From the NCBI RefSeq assembly GCF_003014615.1, contig NZ_PYGI01000017.1, positions 1 to 64,000 on the forward strand: DNA of 64,000 nt, in the 5' to 3' direction. Source of the stretch: Marinobacterium halophilum (lineage in GTDB: Bacteria > Pseudomonadota > Gammaproteobacteria > Pseudomonadales > Balneatricaceae). The position numbers and the translations under genes were made by a program. A model generated the notes under the pieces. It saw nothing but the letters and a program-made list of their open reading frames with translations. It was not told the DNA's origin and searched no databases. Positions 15,160 to 27,591 of the stretch are shown in pieces (the stretch's first letter is position 1; each line of letters begins with the position of its first letter).

Positions 15160-15549
15160 CTACTCGGTACGCCAGGTGATTTTTTCGGTTTCGCCGTGTT
15201 CGATGCGCCACCATTCGTCGGGGTCATCGCCATCCTGCCAGCCTGAAACGATGCAGCGAACCTGGGTCTTGAGTGCGTTGGAGATCTCCTCGGCACAATC
15301 CAGATCGCGTATCCAGGGGGTGGCGTCAGAGCGGAACCAGAGACTGGTCCAGGCCTTGCCGGCGGCTTTTTCATGGATCATGATCGGTACGCGTGCGCCG
15401 TTCATGGTGGCCATCAGGGCGTAGGTGTTACCGGTACTGTTCTGTGGTTTCAGCGCGTCGCAACGCGTCCGCAACCAGTCCAGAATCTGATCCAGTGACC
15501 GGTTCTTGATGTAGATCTCAATGTCGGGGTGGCGGGTTTCGTTGCTCAT
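15160..15549 (-). CDS. Hypothetical protein
   Basis: A 129-residue soluble acidic protein, not recognised. It is tryptophan-rich (ILDWLRTRCD, AWTSLWFRSDATPW, DEWWRIEHGETEKITWRTE) with no signal or membrane segment. The start at 15549 overlaps the end of the preceding small membrane-protein gene by about 30 bases (ATG at 15555 is an alternative), and it ends 12 bases before zntB, so it belongs to the dapE-rlmA-zntB transcription run. Confidence 0.82.
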   Translation of the reverse strand: MSNETRHPDIEIYIKNRSLDQILDWLRTRCDALKPQNSTGNTYALMATMNGARVPIMIHEKAAGKAWTSLWFRSDATPWIRDLDCAEEISNALKTQVRCIVSGWQDGDDPDEWWRIEHGETEKITWRTE

Positions 15550-15814
15550 CGTCATCGTCCAGAAAATGCCAGATACGTAAAAGGCTCAGGCTAAGGTAGC
15601 CGAATAGAGCGAGTATGCTGCCCAGCCCCAGCAGGATCAAGCCGGCAAGTGCGAGAAACTCGGCTTTGAGGCCCGCGGGCAGTGCGTGCTGTGCCAGCAT
15701 GATGCTGCCCAGCCCGGTGAAGAACAGAAAGGCCCCGCTGAGCAGCAGGCGCAGGTTGCCTCTGGGGTCCTGCGCACGCTCGCGGAGGCGTGTTTTGAGT
15801 CTATCCAGGCGCAC
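15518..15814 (-). CDS. Small inner-membrane protein of unknown function
   Basis: 98 residues with two hydrophobic helices (about 22-42 and 50-75), a basic N-terminus (RLKTRLRERAQ) and an acidic tail containing DDDDE. It starts two bases after the rlmA stop codon and its 3' end overlaps the next gene, so it is translationally linked in the operon. The function is not recognised. Confidence 0.82.
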   Translation of the reverse strand: MRLDRLKTRLRERAQDPRGNLRLLLSGAFLFFTGLGSIMLAQHALPAGLKAEFLALAGLILLGLGSILALFGYLSLSLLRIWHFLDDDDEQRNPPPRH

Positions 15815-15816
15815 GG

Positions 15817-18919
<3,103 letters not shown>

Positions 18920-18973
18920 TGTTTACTCCGTTGTTCAATGCTTGCAAAAAGTTGTGTTCGTTGGCTTCGGTGC

Positions 18974-19324
18974 TTATTGCCCGAAGAGGGCGGCGTACTG
19001 CTCCGCCTTGAATCCGATTTCGATGCGGCCGTCGTCCAGCTCCAGCACCGGACGCTTGATCAGCGTCGGTTGTTCCACCAGTAATGCCTGCAGGGTGGCG
19101 GTGTCGGTAGTGGCCTTGACCGCATCCGGCAGCTGACGCCAGGTGGTACCGCGCTTGTTCAATACCTTGTCCAGCCCGGCGGCGGCACACCAGCGTGCCA
19201 CCTGTTCGGCACTCAGGCCCTGTTTGCGAAAATCATGGAAGTCGAACGCGATCGCTTCGGCTTCCAGCCATTTGCGCGCCTTGCGCACGGTATCGCAATT
19301 GCTGATTCCGTAGATGGTGGTCAC
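18974..19324 (-). CDS. ArsC/Spx-family protein, YffB-like
   Basis: A 116-residue thioredoxin-fold protein. The N-terminal YGISNCDTVRKARKWL holds a single active-site cysteine (C10), and KRPVLELDDGRIEIGFKAEQY is the C-terminal signature of the ArsC/Spx family. YffB-type members use glutathione; a true arsenate reductase is less likely because no ars genes are near. The start is GTG at 19324, with AAGGGG upstream, ten bases after the dapC stop codon, so it is cotranscribed between dapC and dapD. The same arrangement occurs in Pseudomonas; its role there is unknown. Confidence 0.9.
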   Translation of the reverse strand: MTTIYGISNCDTVRKARKWLEAEAIAFDFHDFRKQGLSAEQVARWCAAAGLDKVLNKRGTTWRQLPDAVKATTDTATLQALLVEQPTLIKRPVLELDDGRIEIGFKAEQYAALFGQ

Positions 19325-19334
19325 AGCCAGCCCC

Positions 19335-20531
19335 TTACAGCGATTCAATATAGCGGCGAATACGTTCAGCCGCTTCGACACACTCGGATACGCTGGCCAC
19401 CAGCGCCATGCGTATGTAGCCGGCACCCGGCACGACACCGTCCACTTCACGGGACAGGTAGCTGCCCGGCAGTACGGTCAGGTTCTGCTGTTCGAACAGG
19501 CCCTTGGCAAATTCGTCATCGGCGATCGGCGTCGGGGCCCAGAGGTAGAAGCTGGCATCGGACTGCTTCACTTCCATCACCGGCCGCAGTACACGCAGCA
19601 CAGCGTCGAACTTGTGGCGGTACTGGCTGCGATTTTCCAATACGTGCGCTTCGTCGTTCCAGGCCGCGATCGATGCCAGCTGATGCTGGATCGGCATCGA
19701 GCAGCCGTGATAGGTACGGTACAACAGGAACGGCCCCAGCAGGCTTGCATCACCGGCGATGAAGCCTGAACGCATGCCCGGCAGGTTGGAGCGTTTGGAC
19801 AGACTGTGGAACACGATGCAGCGGGCGAAATCGTCACGGCCCAGTTCGGCACAGGCCTGCAGCAGACCGGCCGGCTTGTTGGCTTCGTCCGGGTACAGCT
19901 CGGAATAGCATTCGTCGGAGCAGACAATGAAGTCGTGTTTGTCAGCCAGCGCGATCAGCTTTTTCAGCGTATCGATGCTGTGCACCGCACCGGTCGGGTT
20001 GCCCGGCGAACACACGAACAGCAGTTGAGTGCGCTGCCAGATTTCATCCGGCACGGCGTCATAGTCGGGGATAAACCCGTTCTCGGCCAGGCAGTTCAGA
20101 TAGTGCGGTTCGGCTCCGGCCAGATAGGCCGCGCCTTCATAGATCTGGTAGAAGGGGTTGGGTGATACGACCAGGGCATCGTCCTTGCGTTCGATGGCGG
20201 CCTGGGTAAAGGCAAAGATCGCTTCACGGGTGCCATTTACCGGCAACACGTTGCGTTCAGGGTCCATACTGCCTGGTTTCAGCTCGAAGCGGCGCTCGCA
20301 CCAGCTGGATATCGCCTGGCGCAGTTCCGGCAGGCCCTTGGTGGTCGGGTAGTTCGACAGGCAATTCAGGTTATCCGCCAGCACTTCGGTCACGAAGGGC
20401 GGTGCCGGATGCTTGGGTTCACCGATGCCGAGCGAAATATGCTCAAGGCTGCTCGGCGGCTGGACACCGGCCTTGAGTACGGCCAGCTTTTCAAACGGAT
20501 AGGGCTGGAGTCTGTCGAGATCGAGGTTCAT
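19335..20531 (-). CDS. dapC: Succinyldiaminopimelate aminotransferase DapC
   Basis: A 398-residue fold-type I PLP aminotransferase. Seen: LGIGEPKHPAPP, FVCSPGNPTGAV, DECYSELY and HSLSKRSNLPGMRSGF with the PLP-binding lysine (about residue 236). Length, the N-terminal MNLDLDRLQPYPFEKL and context (upstream of dapD and dapE) identify DapC, not a general aspartate aminotransferase. First gene of the dap segment, behind an AGGA ribosome site. Confidence 0.95.
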   Translation of the reverse strand: MNLDLDRLQPYPFEKLAVLKAGVQPPSSLEHISLGIGEPKHPAPPFVTEVLADNLNCLSNYPTTKGLPELRQAISSWCERRFELKPGSMDPERNVLPVNGTREAIFAFTQAAIERKDDALVVSPNPFYQIYEGAAYLAGAEPHYLNCLAENGFIPDYDAVPDEIWQRTQLLFVCSPGNPTGAVHSIDTLKKLIALADKHDFIVCSDECYSELYPDEANKPAGLLQACAELGRDDFARCIVFHSLSKRSNLPGMRSGFIAGDASLLGPFLLYRTYHGCSMPIQHQLASIAAWNDEAHVLENRSQYRHKFDAVLRVLRPVMEVKQSDASFYLWAPTPIADDEFAKGLFEQQNLTVLPGSYLSREVDGVVPGAGYIRMALVASVSECVEAAERIRRYIESL

Positions 20532-20547
20532 GCGCTTTTCCTGTCAG

Positions 20548-20566
20548 ACCCTGCAAAGTGCAGGGT
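20548..20566. repeat. Hairpin in the fumC-dapC spacer
   Basis: An 8-bp perfect stem (20548-20555 with 20559-20566, loop AAG) lies just upstream of the dapC ribosome site. It is followed by TTTT only on the plus strand, opposite to the genes, so it may be an attenuator or mRNA-stability element rather than a terminator. Confidence 0.4.
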
Positions 20567-20606
20567 TTTCGGCCACATTCAGGGGCGAAAGTATAGCGGA
20601 TGGCAC

Positions 20607-21983
20607 CTATTCGGCGCCAGTGAGATGCCGTGGGTTGAGCAGCTGCTCGACTTCCTCCCGCTCCAGGTCGGTGTGTTCCACCACTACATCAATGATGGGC
20701 CGACCTTCAGCATAAGCCTGTTTGGCCAGCTTGGCCGCCTGTTCATAACCGAGCACCCGGTTCAGCGCGGTTACCAGCACCGGGTTACGCGCCAGTGTGG
20801 CTTCAATGTGTGACTTGTTCACGGTGAAGCCGCTGATCGCCTTCTCGGCCAAGGCGCGGGCGGCGTTAGTCACCAGCATTTCACTCTGTAATAAATTATA
20901 GGCGATCAGTGGCAGCATGGTGTTGAGCTGGAAATTGCCATGCTGGGCGCACAGAGTGATGCTGGTGTCGTTGCCACAAACCTGCGCTGCCGCCATCATC
21001 ACCGCTTCAGGAATCACCGGATTAACTTTGCCGGGCATGATGGAAGAGCCGGGTTGCAGCGTGGGCAGAGCGATCTCCCCGAGTCCGGCCAAGGGGCCGG
21101 AGTTCATCCAGCGCAGGTCGTTGGCGATTTTCATCAGCATGGTGGCGCAGGTTTTCAGCTGGCCGGACAGCTCGACGGCCGTATCCTGAGACGATTGCAG
21201 GGCGAAATGGTTCTGCGCCGGTTGCAGGGTCAGCGCCGTGCGCACGCTCAGGTGGCGGCAGAACAGGCGTGAAAAGGTCTTGGGTGCATTGATGCCGGTG
21301 CCGACGGCAGTCCCGCCCTGAGCGACCTGAACCAGACGCGGACGCACGTTTTCCAGACGTGTCACGCAATCCTGTGCCTGCTGCAACCAGCCGGAAATCT
21401 CCTGATCCATGCGAATCGGCATGGCATCCATCAGGTGGGTGCGCCCGGTCTTGACGATATGGGAGACCGCCGAACGCTTGCGCGTCAGCACGCCGATCAG
21501 ATGGCGCAGCGCAGGCAGCAGCTGATTGTCCAGCAGCAGCAGGGCGCTGACATGGATACAGGTGGGGATCACGTCGTTGGAGCTCTGGCTCATGTTGATG
21601 TGATCGTTCGGGTGCAGCTCGCGTCCGCTGTCACGCTTGACCAGTGCTGAAAGTACCTCGTTCATGTTCATGTTGGTGCTGGTGCCCGAGCCGGTCTGGA
21701 ACAGGTCGACCGGGAACTGGTCGGCACATTCTCCGGCGATAATGCGGTCGGCGGCGGCAACAATGGCGTCGGCGTCTTCCTTGTCCAGTAATCCCAACTC
21801 GGCATTGGTGCGCGCACAGGCCACTTTGATCTGGGCCAGCGAGGTAATGAAGTGATCGGGAAGGTGCAGGTCACTGATCTGAAAGTTATCCACAGCGCGC
21901 TGGGTTTGTGCGCCATAAAGTGCGTCGACAGGGACTTCAACGCTGCCGAGGCTGTCATGTTCTGTACGGGTATTCCGAGTCAT
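20607..21983 (-). CDS. fumC: Class II fumarate hydratase FumC
   Basis: A 458-residue iron-independent fumarase. Seen: TGSGTSTNMNMNEV (97-110), SQSSNDVIPT (132-141), TGRTHLMDA (179-187) and the fumarase/aspartase signature GSSIMPGKVNPV (312-323) with the catalytic serine loop. The ATG begins one base after the stop codon of the upstream RND permease, and the ribosome site AAGGA lies in that gene's last codons, so fumC is probably the third gene of an efflux-pump operon, an unusual partner. Confidence 0.95.
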   Translation of the reverse strand: MTRNTRTEHDSLGSVEVPVDALYGAQTQRAVDNFQISDLHLPDHFITSLAQIKVACARTNAELGLLDKEDADAIVAAADRIIAGECADQFPVDLFQTGSGTSTNMNMNEVLSALVKRDSGRELHPNDHINMSQSSNDVIPTCIHVSALLLLDNQLLPALRHLIGVLTRKRSAVSHIVKTGRTHLMDAMPIRMDQEISGWLQQAQDCVTRLENVRPRLVQVAQGGTAVGTGINAPKTFSRLFCRHLSVRTALTLQPAQNHFALQSSQDTAVELSGQLKTCATMLMKIANDLRWMNSGPLAGLGEIALPTLQPGSSIMPGKVNPVIPEAVMMAAAQVCGNDTSITLCAQHGNFQLNTMLPLIAYNLLQSEMLVTNAARALAEKAISGFTVNKSHIEATLARNPVLVTALNRVLGYEQAAKLAKQAYAEGRPIIDVVVEHTDLEREEVEQLLNPRHLTGAE

Positions 21984-21984
21984 A

Positions 21985-24900
21985 TCACGTTTCCTTATCG
22001 GTTAGCGGTACAGCCTCTGAGGGCTTGAAGCGCAGGGGTTTGAACTCTTCCAGTACACTCAACATGGCCGGTACAACCACCAAAATCAACAGGGTGCCAT
22101 AGGCCAGGCCAAACACGATGGAGGTCGCCATCGGAATTAGAAAGCGTGCCTGCAGCGAAGTTTCAAATAAAATCGGCAGCAGGCCGCCAATGGTGGTGAG
22201 CGAGGTCAGTAACACGGCGCGCAGGCGCTGGCAGGCGGCTTCGGTAATGGCTTGCTGCACCGCCATGCCCTGTTCGCGCAGGTGTTTGTAAAATGTCACC
22301 AGGACGATGGAATCGTTGATAACGATGCCGGACAGTCCGAACATGCCGAACAATGACAGGACGGTCAGGTCCAGTCCGGTCAGCAGGTGGCCGAAAATGG
22401 CGCCGGTCAGGCCCAGCGGAATCGCCAGCATCACCACCACCGGCCAGCTCCAGGAGGCAAATACCCAGGTCAGAATGATGTAGATCAGCGCCAGTGCCAG
22501 CAGCAAACCGGCTTTCATGTCGGCCAGGGTTTCGCGCTGATCGCGGTTTTTGCCCTCAAAGCTGGCCTGAATGCCGAAGCGGCTGGTCAGCTCGGGCAGC
22601 ACCTCGGCCTGCAGGCGGGCGATGACCTCATCGGCATTGGTTACTGCTTCGTCCAGATCGGCAGAGATGTTCAGAGCCAGTTGACCGTCAATCCGCTGCA
22701 GGCTGTCCAGGCCCGGGCGGGCGGTAAACTCGACGACATTGCCGATCGGCGTGACTCGGCCTTCAGGCAGCACAATCGGCAGCGATTGCAGAGTGCTGAG
22801 GCGGTCGCGCTGATGATCCGGCAGCATGACCCGTACTTCAATCTCATCCTGTCCGGCGTAGAACGATTGCACCAGCTGGCCGTCGAAGGCGGCGCGCAGC
22901 TGCCGGCCCAGGGTGTCCAGGGTTAGCCCGGCGGCTTCGGCAGCGGGCGTCAGCCGGTAGATCAGCTGGGAGCTGCCCCAGGGCAGGTCATCATCGATAT
23001 TGGACAGGCCGCCATAGCGGCTGAGGGTGTTTTGCAGATCAATGGAAGCCTGCTTCAGGGTGCTGATGTCGGAACCGGTCAGTTTGACCTCGATCGGCTT
23101 GCCCGGCGGGCCGGCCTGAGCCATGTCGATGCTGAACTTCTCGATGCCGGCAGGCAGGCGGATCTGTTCGCGCCACTGGTTGATCAAGGTCTGATTGCGT
23201 ACGTCGCGGCTGTCGGCGGGGATCAGCTCGACATAGAGCGAGCCATAGGTTTCGCCCGTGAACGCCGTGGCGGTGCTGCGCGGGAAATTGGCCATGCCGG
23301 ATTCGCGCAGCGCGATTTTCACCAGTCCGCCGCCGAGAGCCGTGTCGGTAGTGGCCAGGCTTGCGTCCAGATGAGCCAGAAACTGATCGACTTCAGTGCT
23401 GTCGGTACCGGCAACAAACTTGACGTTGGCGGTCAGGGTGTCAGTGTCGACGCTGGGGAAAAAGGTGAACTGCAAGCGGCCACCGGCCACCAGACCGATG
23501 CCCACGATCAACAGCCCCAATGCGCAGGCGAGTGTGGTACCACGATGGTGAATCGCCCAGGCAATGAAGGGGCGGAAGTGGACCTCCTTGAAATGGTCGA
23601 AGCCGCGATCAAGGCGCAGGCGCATTTTCGAGGGTCGCAGGTCGTGGATGTTGCGCAGGCTGTGACTGAGGTGCCCGGGCAGGATAAGCAGGCACTCCAG
23701 CAGGGACGCCAGAATCACGCAGATCACCACGGTGGGGATATCGATCAGGATATTGCCGATAATGCCGCCGACCAAAAGCAGTGGCAGGAACGCGGCAATG
23801 GTGGTCAGTGACGACGCAATCACCGGTGCGGCCATGCGCCGTGCCCCTCCGATGGCGGCGCTTAGCCCCGGCTCGCCGCGCTGCACATGGGTCAGAGTAT
23901 CTTCACCCACCACAATGGCATCATCGACGATGATCCCCAGCGCCATGATAAAGGCGAACAGCGACATCATGTTGATCGAGCCGCCAATGCCCCATAGCAC
24001 CGCCAACGCGGTCATCAGTGACACCGGAATGCCGACGCTGACCCAAAAAGCAACACGGGCATTGAGGAACAAAAACAGGATCAATACGACCAGTACCAGA
24101 CCACTGAGCCCGTTCTTGATCAGCAGCTGAATGCGGTCATTGATCAGCTGCCAGCTCTCGTTGAAGGCCACCAGTTGCACCCCGGCGGGCAGAGCAGGAC
24201 GGGTGTCGTCCAGCCAGGTATTGAGGATTTCGGCCGCTTCCAGGGTGTCGTCGGCCTCGGTACGTTTGAGCTGCAGAAGTACGGCGGGCTGGCCTTGCCA
24301 TGACAGCAGCACTTCGGCATCGCGTGGGCGTTGCTCGACGGTCGCAATATCGCCGACCCGAATCAGTCGGCCCTGAGCATCGGTCATCAATGGCAGCTGA
24401 CGGAAACCCTCGGCATCGCGCTGCTGCCCCAGCCCGCGAATCTGGCGCGCACCTTCAGTCTGGGCGGCGGTGCCGGCGGGCAGGTCGAGACTCTGCTGGC
24501 GGATGTGACCGACAATATCGTTCAGGGTCAGGCCCAGTTGCTGCAGCTGTTGTGGCGGCACCTGAATGGCGATCTCCTGTTCCGGCAGACCGATAAAATC
24601 GATCTTGCGCACCCCCTGATCAAGCAGCTGCTGTTCCAGCCGGTAAGCCAGCGGTCGCAGTTCGTCCAGAGCAGCGCGGTCGGAGGTAAGAATGACATCG
24701 GAGATGCCTTCGTAGCGGATGACCCGTTGTATCAGCGGCTCCTCACTGTCGATCGGCAGGTCGGCGCGGATGGCATCAATTTTCTGCCGGACTTCGGTCA
24801 GGGCGTAGTCTACATCGGTGCCTTCTTCCAGCTCGACACGGAAAGAGGCGATACTCTGACTGGCGGTGGCGTAGAGGGTATCGATGCCGTTGACCGAACG

Positions 24901-25107
24901 CAGCTCCTGCTCCACCGGCAGCAGAATGGAACGTTCCACATCTTCGGCACTGGCACCGCTCCAGACTACTTGCACGGTGACAATATCGAGATCGAACGTT
25001 GGAAAAAACTGGGTATTGAGGTTGCGCAGTCCGAACAGACCGGCCAGCAGCAACAGCAGCATCAACAGGTTGGCGGCGACCCGGTGGCCAGCGAACAGGG
25101 CAATCAT
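21985..25107 (-). CDS. RND-family efflux permease
   Basis: A 1040-residue inner-membrane proton-driven pump of the AcrB/MdtB fold: a first helix after MIALFAGHRVAANLL, a large periplasmic loop (about 30-330), helices 2-6 with LGIIVDDAIVVGED (paired aspartates of the proton relay in TM4), a second loop (about 560-860) and helices 8-12. Its GGAG ribosome site lies inside the last codons of the adaptor gene (three bases between the two), so the pair is coupled. No outer membrane factor is in this operon; the one at 33036 could serve. The substrate is unknown. Confidence 0.93.
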   Translation of the reverse strand: MIALFAGHRVAANLLMLLLLLAGLFGLRNLNTQFFPTFDLDIVTVQVVWSGASAEDVERSILLPVEQELRSVNGIDTLYATASQSIASFRVELEEGTDVDYALTEVRQKIDAIRADLPIDSEEPLIQRVIRYEGISDVILTSDRAALDELRPLAYRLEQQLLDQGVRKIDFIGLPEQEIAIQVPPQQLQQLGLTLNDIVGHIRQQSLDLPAGTAAQTEGARQIRGLGQQRDAEGFRQLPLMTDAQGRLIRVGDIATVEQRPRDAEVLLSWQGQPAVLLQLKRTEADDTLEAAEILNTWLDDTRPALPAGVQLVAFNESWQLINDRIQLLIKNGLSGLVLVVLILFLFLNARVAFWVSVGIPVSLMTALAVLWGIGGSINMMSLFAFIMALGIIVDDAIVVGEDTLTHVQRGEPGLSAAIGGARRMAAPVIASSLTTIAAFLPLLLVGGIIGNILIDIPTVVICVILASLLECLLILPGHLSHSLRNIHDLRPSKMRLRLDRGFDHFKEVHFRPFIAWAIHHRGTTLACALGLLIVGIGLVAGGRLQFTFFPSVDTDTLTANVKFVAGTDSTEVDQFLAHLDASLATTDTALGGGLVKIALRESGMANFPRSTATAFTGETYGSLYVELIPADSRDVRNQTLINQWREQIRLPAGIEKFSIDMAQAGPPGKPIEVKLTGSDISTLKQASIDLQNTLSRYGGLSNIDDDLPWGSSQLIYRLTPAAEAAGLTLDTLGRQLRAAFDGQLVQSFYAGQDEIEVRVMLPDHQRDRLSTLQSLPIVLPEGRVTPIGNVVEFTARPGLDSLQRIDGQLALNISADLDEAVTNADEVIARLQAEVLPELTSRFGIQASFEGKNRDQRETLADMKAGLLLALALIYIILTWVFASWSWPVVVMLAIPLGLTGAIFGHLLTGLDLTVLSLFGMFGLSGIVINDSIVLVTFYKHLREQGMAVQQAITEAACQRLRAVLLTSLTTIGGLLPILFETSLQARFLIPMATSIVFGLAYGTLLILVVVPAMLSVLEEFKPLRFKPSEAVPLTDKET

Positions 25108-25110
25108 GCG

Positions 25111-26367
25111 CTACTCCACCACCCGGACCGGCAAGCCGCCGATCGCATTGGGTAATTGGGTGGTGATGATGCGGTCCCCGGGCTGCAGCACTGTGCTGCT
25201 GACCAGAACCTCTTGATGGCCATCCTCATGTTGACGCTGCCCTGCGATGTGAACCTCTACGCTCTGCAGACGGTCATCCTCCACCAACCGGTAGAGACGG
25301 TCGCTGCCGTACAGGGCGGTGGGTGGCAGTGCGAACAGGCCGTCTTGCGCGGGCAACTGCAGGCGTACATTGAATGTTTGTCCGGGCAGTGCGGCCACCT
25401 GGGTGTCCTGTAGACGGAACAGGGCATCGATACCGGCCTGCCCCGGCCCGATTCGCGCCGCCAGCTGATCCAGTTCCAGCAACAAGGGGTGGCCATCAAT
25501 GAGGGCATGGGCGTGCAAGGCGGTGCCTGCCAGTGCGCGCCGCAGTGTCGGCAGCCATGATTCGGGTATCTGCGCCCGCAACTGCAAACGGTCCCGATCG
25601 TAGAGTGTCAGCAGCAGGTCGCCGGAACGGGTGCGGTTGCCCACAGCGGTATCGATACTGACGATACGACCATTGAACGGGGCCAGAATGCGGGTGCGGC
25701 TCAACTCCAGGGCGGCACTGTCGATCAGTGCCTGAGCGCGCTGGTGTTCCGCAGTCAGCTGAGCCAGTCGGTGGGGATGGTCGGCGATCGCCTGTTGACG
25801 GGACTGCAGTGCAAGTGCCTGCTGGCGGGTGGTCAGGCGGGTATTGTCGAGCTGCTCCTGACTCAGCAGATTACGCTCGCGCAGGCGCTCAGCACGGTCC
25901 GCACGTTGTTCATTCAGACGCTGCACCTCCTGCTCCAGCTGCAGTGAGCGCAGGTCATTACGCTGGCGATTATGTTCGGCGGCAATGCGGGCATCGATGG
26001 CGGCCTGTTCAGCCTGGCGTTGGCGCAGCTGAAATTCACTTTCTCGTGGATCAAGTTGCAGTAGCAGATCGCCGGCGGCGACGGCATCACCCTCGCGTAC
26101 CTCAATGGTCAGCACATCGGCATTGAGGGCGCTGCTGAGTTGGGTCAACTGCGGGGCTTCGATCTGGCCGTAGAGTTCCAGCTCGGGCGCGGCGCTGACC
26201 GGTTGCAGACTGAGTGCGGTCACGTTCCAGCGTTTGAGCGGCGCTTCCTGTGCCTGTGGCTGGTCTCGTGTCTTGAACAGGATATAGGCGATCAGGACTG
26301 CTGCCAGCAGAACCAGCAGGGGCAGCATACGCTGAATGAGGGGCGAAAATCGGGGCGTATCACGCAT
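25111..26367 (-). CDS. RND efflux periplasmic adaptor (membrane fusion protein)
   Basis: A 418-residue HlyD/AcrA-type adaptor: an N-terminal membrane anchor (about 14-34, IQRMLPLLVLLAAVLIAYIL), a barrel-sandwich half around LTIEVREGDAVAAGDLLLQLDP, a long helical hairpin rich in Gln/Arg/Glu (about 110-215), then RILAPFNGRIVSIDTAVGNRT and the beta-barrel. The frame is open upstream to 26559, but the ATG at 26367 has AAGGATC before it and begins at the anchor. First gene of the adaptor-permease-fumC operon. Confidence 0.92.
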   Translation of the reverse strand: MRDTPRFSPLIQRMLPLLVLLAAVLIAYILFKTRDQPQAQEAPLKRWNVTALSLQPVSAAPELELYGQIEAPQLTQLSSALNADVLTIEVREGDAVAAGDLLLQLDPRESEFQLRQRQAEQAAIDARIAAEHNRQRNDLRSLQLEQEVQRLNEQRADRAERLRERNLLSQEQLDNTRLTTRQQALALQSRQQAIADHPHRLAQLTAEHQRAQALIDSAALELSRTRILAPFNGRIVSIDTAVGNRTRSGDLLLTLYDRDRLQLRAQIPESWLPTLRRALAGTALHAHALIDGHPLLLELDQLAARIGPGQAGIDALFRLQDTQVAALPGQTFNVRLQLPAQDGLFALPPTALYGSDRLYRLVEDDRLQSVEVHIAGQRQHEDGHQEVLVSSTVLQPGDRIITTQLPNAIGGLPVRVVE

Positions 26368-26586
26368 TGATGATCCTTGATCAACGAAGTGAAAGTCAGT
26401 GGCGCAAAGACGCCGCTCACCCTGTGAGCAATCCATGGTATGAGAAAACGCAAAGGGTAGCCAGTTGAAGACGCTTGGCTCATGCCGGGCAGGAATGTTG
26501 AGGCTCCCGTAGTGCCTATTATCCCGCTGAACGAACTGGTATAGACTGAGTGTTCCCAAGAGTAAGCAGGAAAGACAAGGATCCCT

Positions 26587-27588
26587 ATGAGTGTATTGAC
26601 TCGCTGGCCGAGAAATCAGCTCTGCCTATCGGCAGAGGAGCGTTGCCATGCCGTGCAGGCGGTCGAGCAGGCCTTTGCCGCGACGCTGGAAACGCTCAAG
26701 GTGGACATCGGTCTGAAGGAGATGTTCGAGGAGATCTATGTGCCGTTGGCCGCCTGGATTCTGGCCCGTCAGCGACAGCAGCAGGGGCCTCTGGTACTGG
26801 GCATCAATGGTGCACAGGGGGCTGGCAAATCAACGCTGTTCAACCTGCTTGAGGTAATACTGGGAGAAGGCTTCGGCCTGAGAGTGGTCGGGTTTTCCAT
26901 TGATGATATTTACAAGACCCGCGCCGATCGCGAGGCGATGGCACAGGCGATCCATCCGCTGTTTGCGACCCGTGGCGTGCCAGGTACCCATGATGTTGAA
27001 CTGGGCATGGAAATTATCGACAGCCTGTGCAGCGATGACCCTGAACGCATTACCAAGATCCCGGTGTTCGACAAGTCCATTGATGATCGTTGCCCGGACT
27101 TTGTCTGGCAGGAGTGGGTTGGCGGTGCCGATCTGATCGTACTGGAAGGTTGGTGTGTCGGTGCCCAGCCGCAGCCGGATGCCTCGCTGGAGGAGCCGGT
27201 CAATCCGCTGGAGCAGGACGAAGATCAAGATGGCGTGTGGCGGCGCTATGCCAATGAACAGCTTAAAGGTCCATACCGTGAGCTGTTTTCACGGCTGGAT
27301 ATATTGCTGATGCTGTGTGTACCCAGCATGGATGCGGTGTACGAGTGGCGCTCATTGCAGGAGAAAAAGCTGGCGGAGCGGGTGCAGTATATCTACGACA
27401 CCCAGCAGCCTACTGACCATTTGCGCATAATGAATGAACACGAGATCAAGCGTTTCATTCAGCATTATGAGCGTCTGACCCGCGCCATGCTCAAGCAGAT
27501 GCCTGAAGCCGCTGATATCACCCTGTTCCTCAACGAAAATCACAAGATTGCGGATATTCGCGTACTCAAGCAGTTGCGTGACTGCTGA
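26587..27588 (+). CDS. P-loop kinase, D-glycerate 3-kinase-like
   Basis: A 333-residue P-loop kinase related to plant-type D-glycerate 3-kinase and yeast Tda10. The Walker A GAQGAGKST lies at 75-83, then VVGFSIDDIYKTRADREAMA and RGVPGTHDVELG, the hallmark segments of this family. If the assignment is right it makes 3-phosphoglycerate from D-glycerate. It is transcribed divergently from the efflux operon; AAGGA precedes the ATG. No glyoxylate or glycolate genes are nearby, so the substrate is inferred from family only. Confidence 0.82.
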   Translation: MSVLTRWPRNQLCLSAEERCHAVQAVEQAFAATLETLKVDIGLKEMFEEIYVPLAAWILARQRQQQGPLVLGINGAQGAGKSTLFNLLEVILGEGFGLRVVGFSIDDIYKTRADREAMAQAIHPLFATRGVPGTHDVELGMEIIDSLCSDDPERITKIPVFDKSIDDRCPDFVWQEWVGGADLIVLEGWCVGAQPQPDASLEEPVNPLEQDEDQDGVWRRYANEQLKGPYRELFSRLDILLMLCVPSMDAVYEWRSLQEKKLAERVQYIYDTQQPTDHLRIMNEHEIKRFIQHYERLTRAMLKQMPEAADITLFLNENHKIADIRVLKQLRDC

Positions 27589-27591
27589 CGC

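Noticed and set aside
18974-19324. Arsenate reductase and arsenic resistance
   Set aside because: The protein is ArsC-like in fold but no arsR, arsB or arsH is near and it is embedded in the dap cluster; YffB/Spx-like is the better call.
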